Positions 63,116-64,000 of a stretch of DNA of 64,000 nt are shown piece by piece. The DNA lies in assembly GCF_005845215.1 (NCBI RefSeq), contig NZ_SPHO01000017.1, forward strand, positions 62,001 to 126,000, written 5' to 3'. This DNA comes from Clostridium sp. 1001271st1 H5. GTDB lineage: Bacteria; Bacillota; Clostridia; Lachnospirales; Lachnospiraceae. Both the position numbers and the translations under genes were made by a program. Under the pieces are notes generated by a model. It made no database searches. It was not told where the DNA came from and was given only the letters and a program-made list of their open reading frames with translations. Within the stretch, counting starts at the first letter, position 1. Each line of letters starts with the position of its first letter.

Positions 63116-64000
63116 CTACCGAAAGCCGCTTACACAGTGCCGGGCCAGACATTCCTCCAAAAATTCCACACAATACTGCTCCAGATGCTTCAGCCCTTCC
63201 TTTTCTATGGGAAAATGGCCGGCTCCCTTTAACAGCTTCATCTCCTTACTGCAATTCAGCCGGTCAAAAAACAGCCTGCTGAGACCGGCATCCGTCCATC
63301 TGTCATTTTCCGGGTGCACCAGAAGCACCGGACACCTGCGGAAACGCTCCGGCTCCGGGTGGATGTCGGGATTCAAAAGCGTGTGCAGAAATGCTACCGG
63401 CACTCTTGCTCCGGAAGCCCGCCTGTCTTTCATCAGCACCTCCGCCAGTTCCTCATGATTTACAATTGCCTTCATATTCCCCACCCACTTCATAGGCACT
63501 TTTACAAAGCCCAATCTTGCGGATGCTTTTGTTATGGCTCTCAGGCCGTGGTCTGCCATCCATCTGGAACCGGCCGTGCTTTTACGGACCGTCGGATTTC
63601 TCTGGTCCAGAAGACAGGTGGCTATGACGCCCTGAATCCCGGGCAGACCGGATGCAGTCTGATATGCCAGGATTCCCCCTGCGCTCAGACCAAACAAAAA
63701 GGTGGGGCTTATCTCCCTGGTCTGATAATACATGACTATCTCGGCCGCGCAGTCCACCCAGTCCTGGTACACCACCGTTCCATAGTACTCCGTCATCCCA
63801 TAGAGGGGAAGGTCCGGGCATATTACCTCGTATCCCTGCTTCATGAGAGGCACCGCTATGAACGACAGAAGCCTTCCGTTCCCTCCCACGCCGTGAAACA
63901 GTATGATTCGCGCCTTTGGTTCCTTTACCCTGTAATGGTCTATATGTATGCCAAACCTGCCAATACCCACAAAATATTCATCCGGCAGACAGGCCTCTGT
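63116..64000 (-). CDS. Alpha/beta hydrolase, 5' end beyond window
   Basis: The frame is open to the window edge, so the start lies outside or at an in-frame GTG at 63970. Nucleophile FGLSAGG (GxSxG), acid in HPENDRWT and His in GAGHFPIE complete a catalytic triad. The start of the fold, IILFHGVGGNGRL, supplies the oxyanion loop. Substrate unknown; on the same strand as and upstream of the activator gene. Confidence 0.88.
   Translation of the reverse strand, partial: TEACLPDEYFVGIGRFGIHIDHYRVKEPKARIILFHGVGGNGRLLSFIAVPLMKQGYEVICPDLPLYGMTEYYGTVVYQDWVDCAAEIVMYYQTREISPTFLFGLSAGGILAYQTASGLPGIQGVIATCLLDQRNPTVRKSTAGSRWMADHGLRAITKASARLGFVKVPMKWVGNMKAIVNHEELAEVLMKDRRASGARVPVAFLHTLLNPDIHPEPERFRRCPVLLVHPENDRWTDAGLSRLFFDRLNCSKEMKLLKGAGHFPIEKEGLKHLEQYCVEFLEECLARHCVSGFR

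Overview
The window reads as chromosomal DNA of a Gram-positive, anaerobic gut Clostridium of the Lachnospiraceae; the gene set resembles the Enterocloster (Clostridium bolteae/clostridioforme) group. Supporting signs are AGGAGG-type ribosome sites, moderate GC, tRNA-dependent amidation (GatCAB with an archaeal-type AspRS under a T-box), a LevR-type sigma-54 activator driving a PTS operon, a Sapep dipeptidase linked to a peptide importer, and rubredoxin-type redox proteins. The genus is inferred from gene content only. There are 50 protein genes; the first and last run off the window. No rRNA, tRNA, complete insertion sequence or prophage was seen.

Layout. 1-8.6 kb: the start of a membrane sensor, transketolase, a four-gene Gld-type ABC system (ATPase, permease, GldG-like, DUF4340) and a Crp-family regulator. 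8.7-17.3 kb: argH with YfhO and GtrA membrane proteins, then Lrp regulator - D-amino-acid transaminase-like enzyme - ApbE, and a divergent LysR regulator. 17.5-23.2 kb: hflK-hflC, an iron alcohol dehydrogenase, a small membrane protein and a class Ic aminotransferase. 23.4-28.6 kb: aspS-gatC-gatA-gatB behind a T-box leader whose specifier I read as AAC (Asn), with unusual palindromic repeats between leader and aspS. 28.8-33.3 kb: a ferritin-like protein, a rubredoxin-glutamate-synthase-like protein behind a 7-1-7 Fur/PerR-like palindrome, a MATE exporter and a SIMPL protein. 33.4-41.4 kb: a peptide ABC importer plus dipeptidase, with a divergent GntR regulator.

41.4-45 kb: a UroD-family protein, divergent Xaa-Pro peptidase-like protein and rarA. 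45.1-48.4 kb: a visibly AT-richer stretch with an HxlR regulator divergent from an old-yellow-enzyme, an SRPBCC protein, a nucleotidyltransferase-fold protein, a structured non-coding segment, and an orphan three-repeat type I-C-like CRISPR remnant. 48.4-55.3 kb: an Lhr-type helicase, a secreted chitinase-like GH18 protein and a DUF5714 protein with a long EEQAA-type repeat tail. 55.5-63 kb: a sugar-acid catabolic operon (KDPG-type aldolase, galactitol-type PTS IIA/IIB/IIC, IlvD/Edd dehydratase) read from a clear -24/-12 promoter just after its own sigma-54 activator gene. The window ends inside an alpha/beta hydrolase gene.

The best candidates for new biology are the PTS/Entner-Doudoroff-like operon and its activator with an unusual C-terminus, the Asn-specific T-box with its palindromic repeat cluster, the structured segment at 47.2-47.3 kb, and the DUF5714 protein with its repeat tail.
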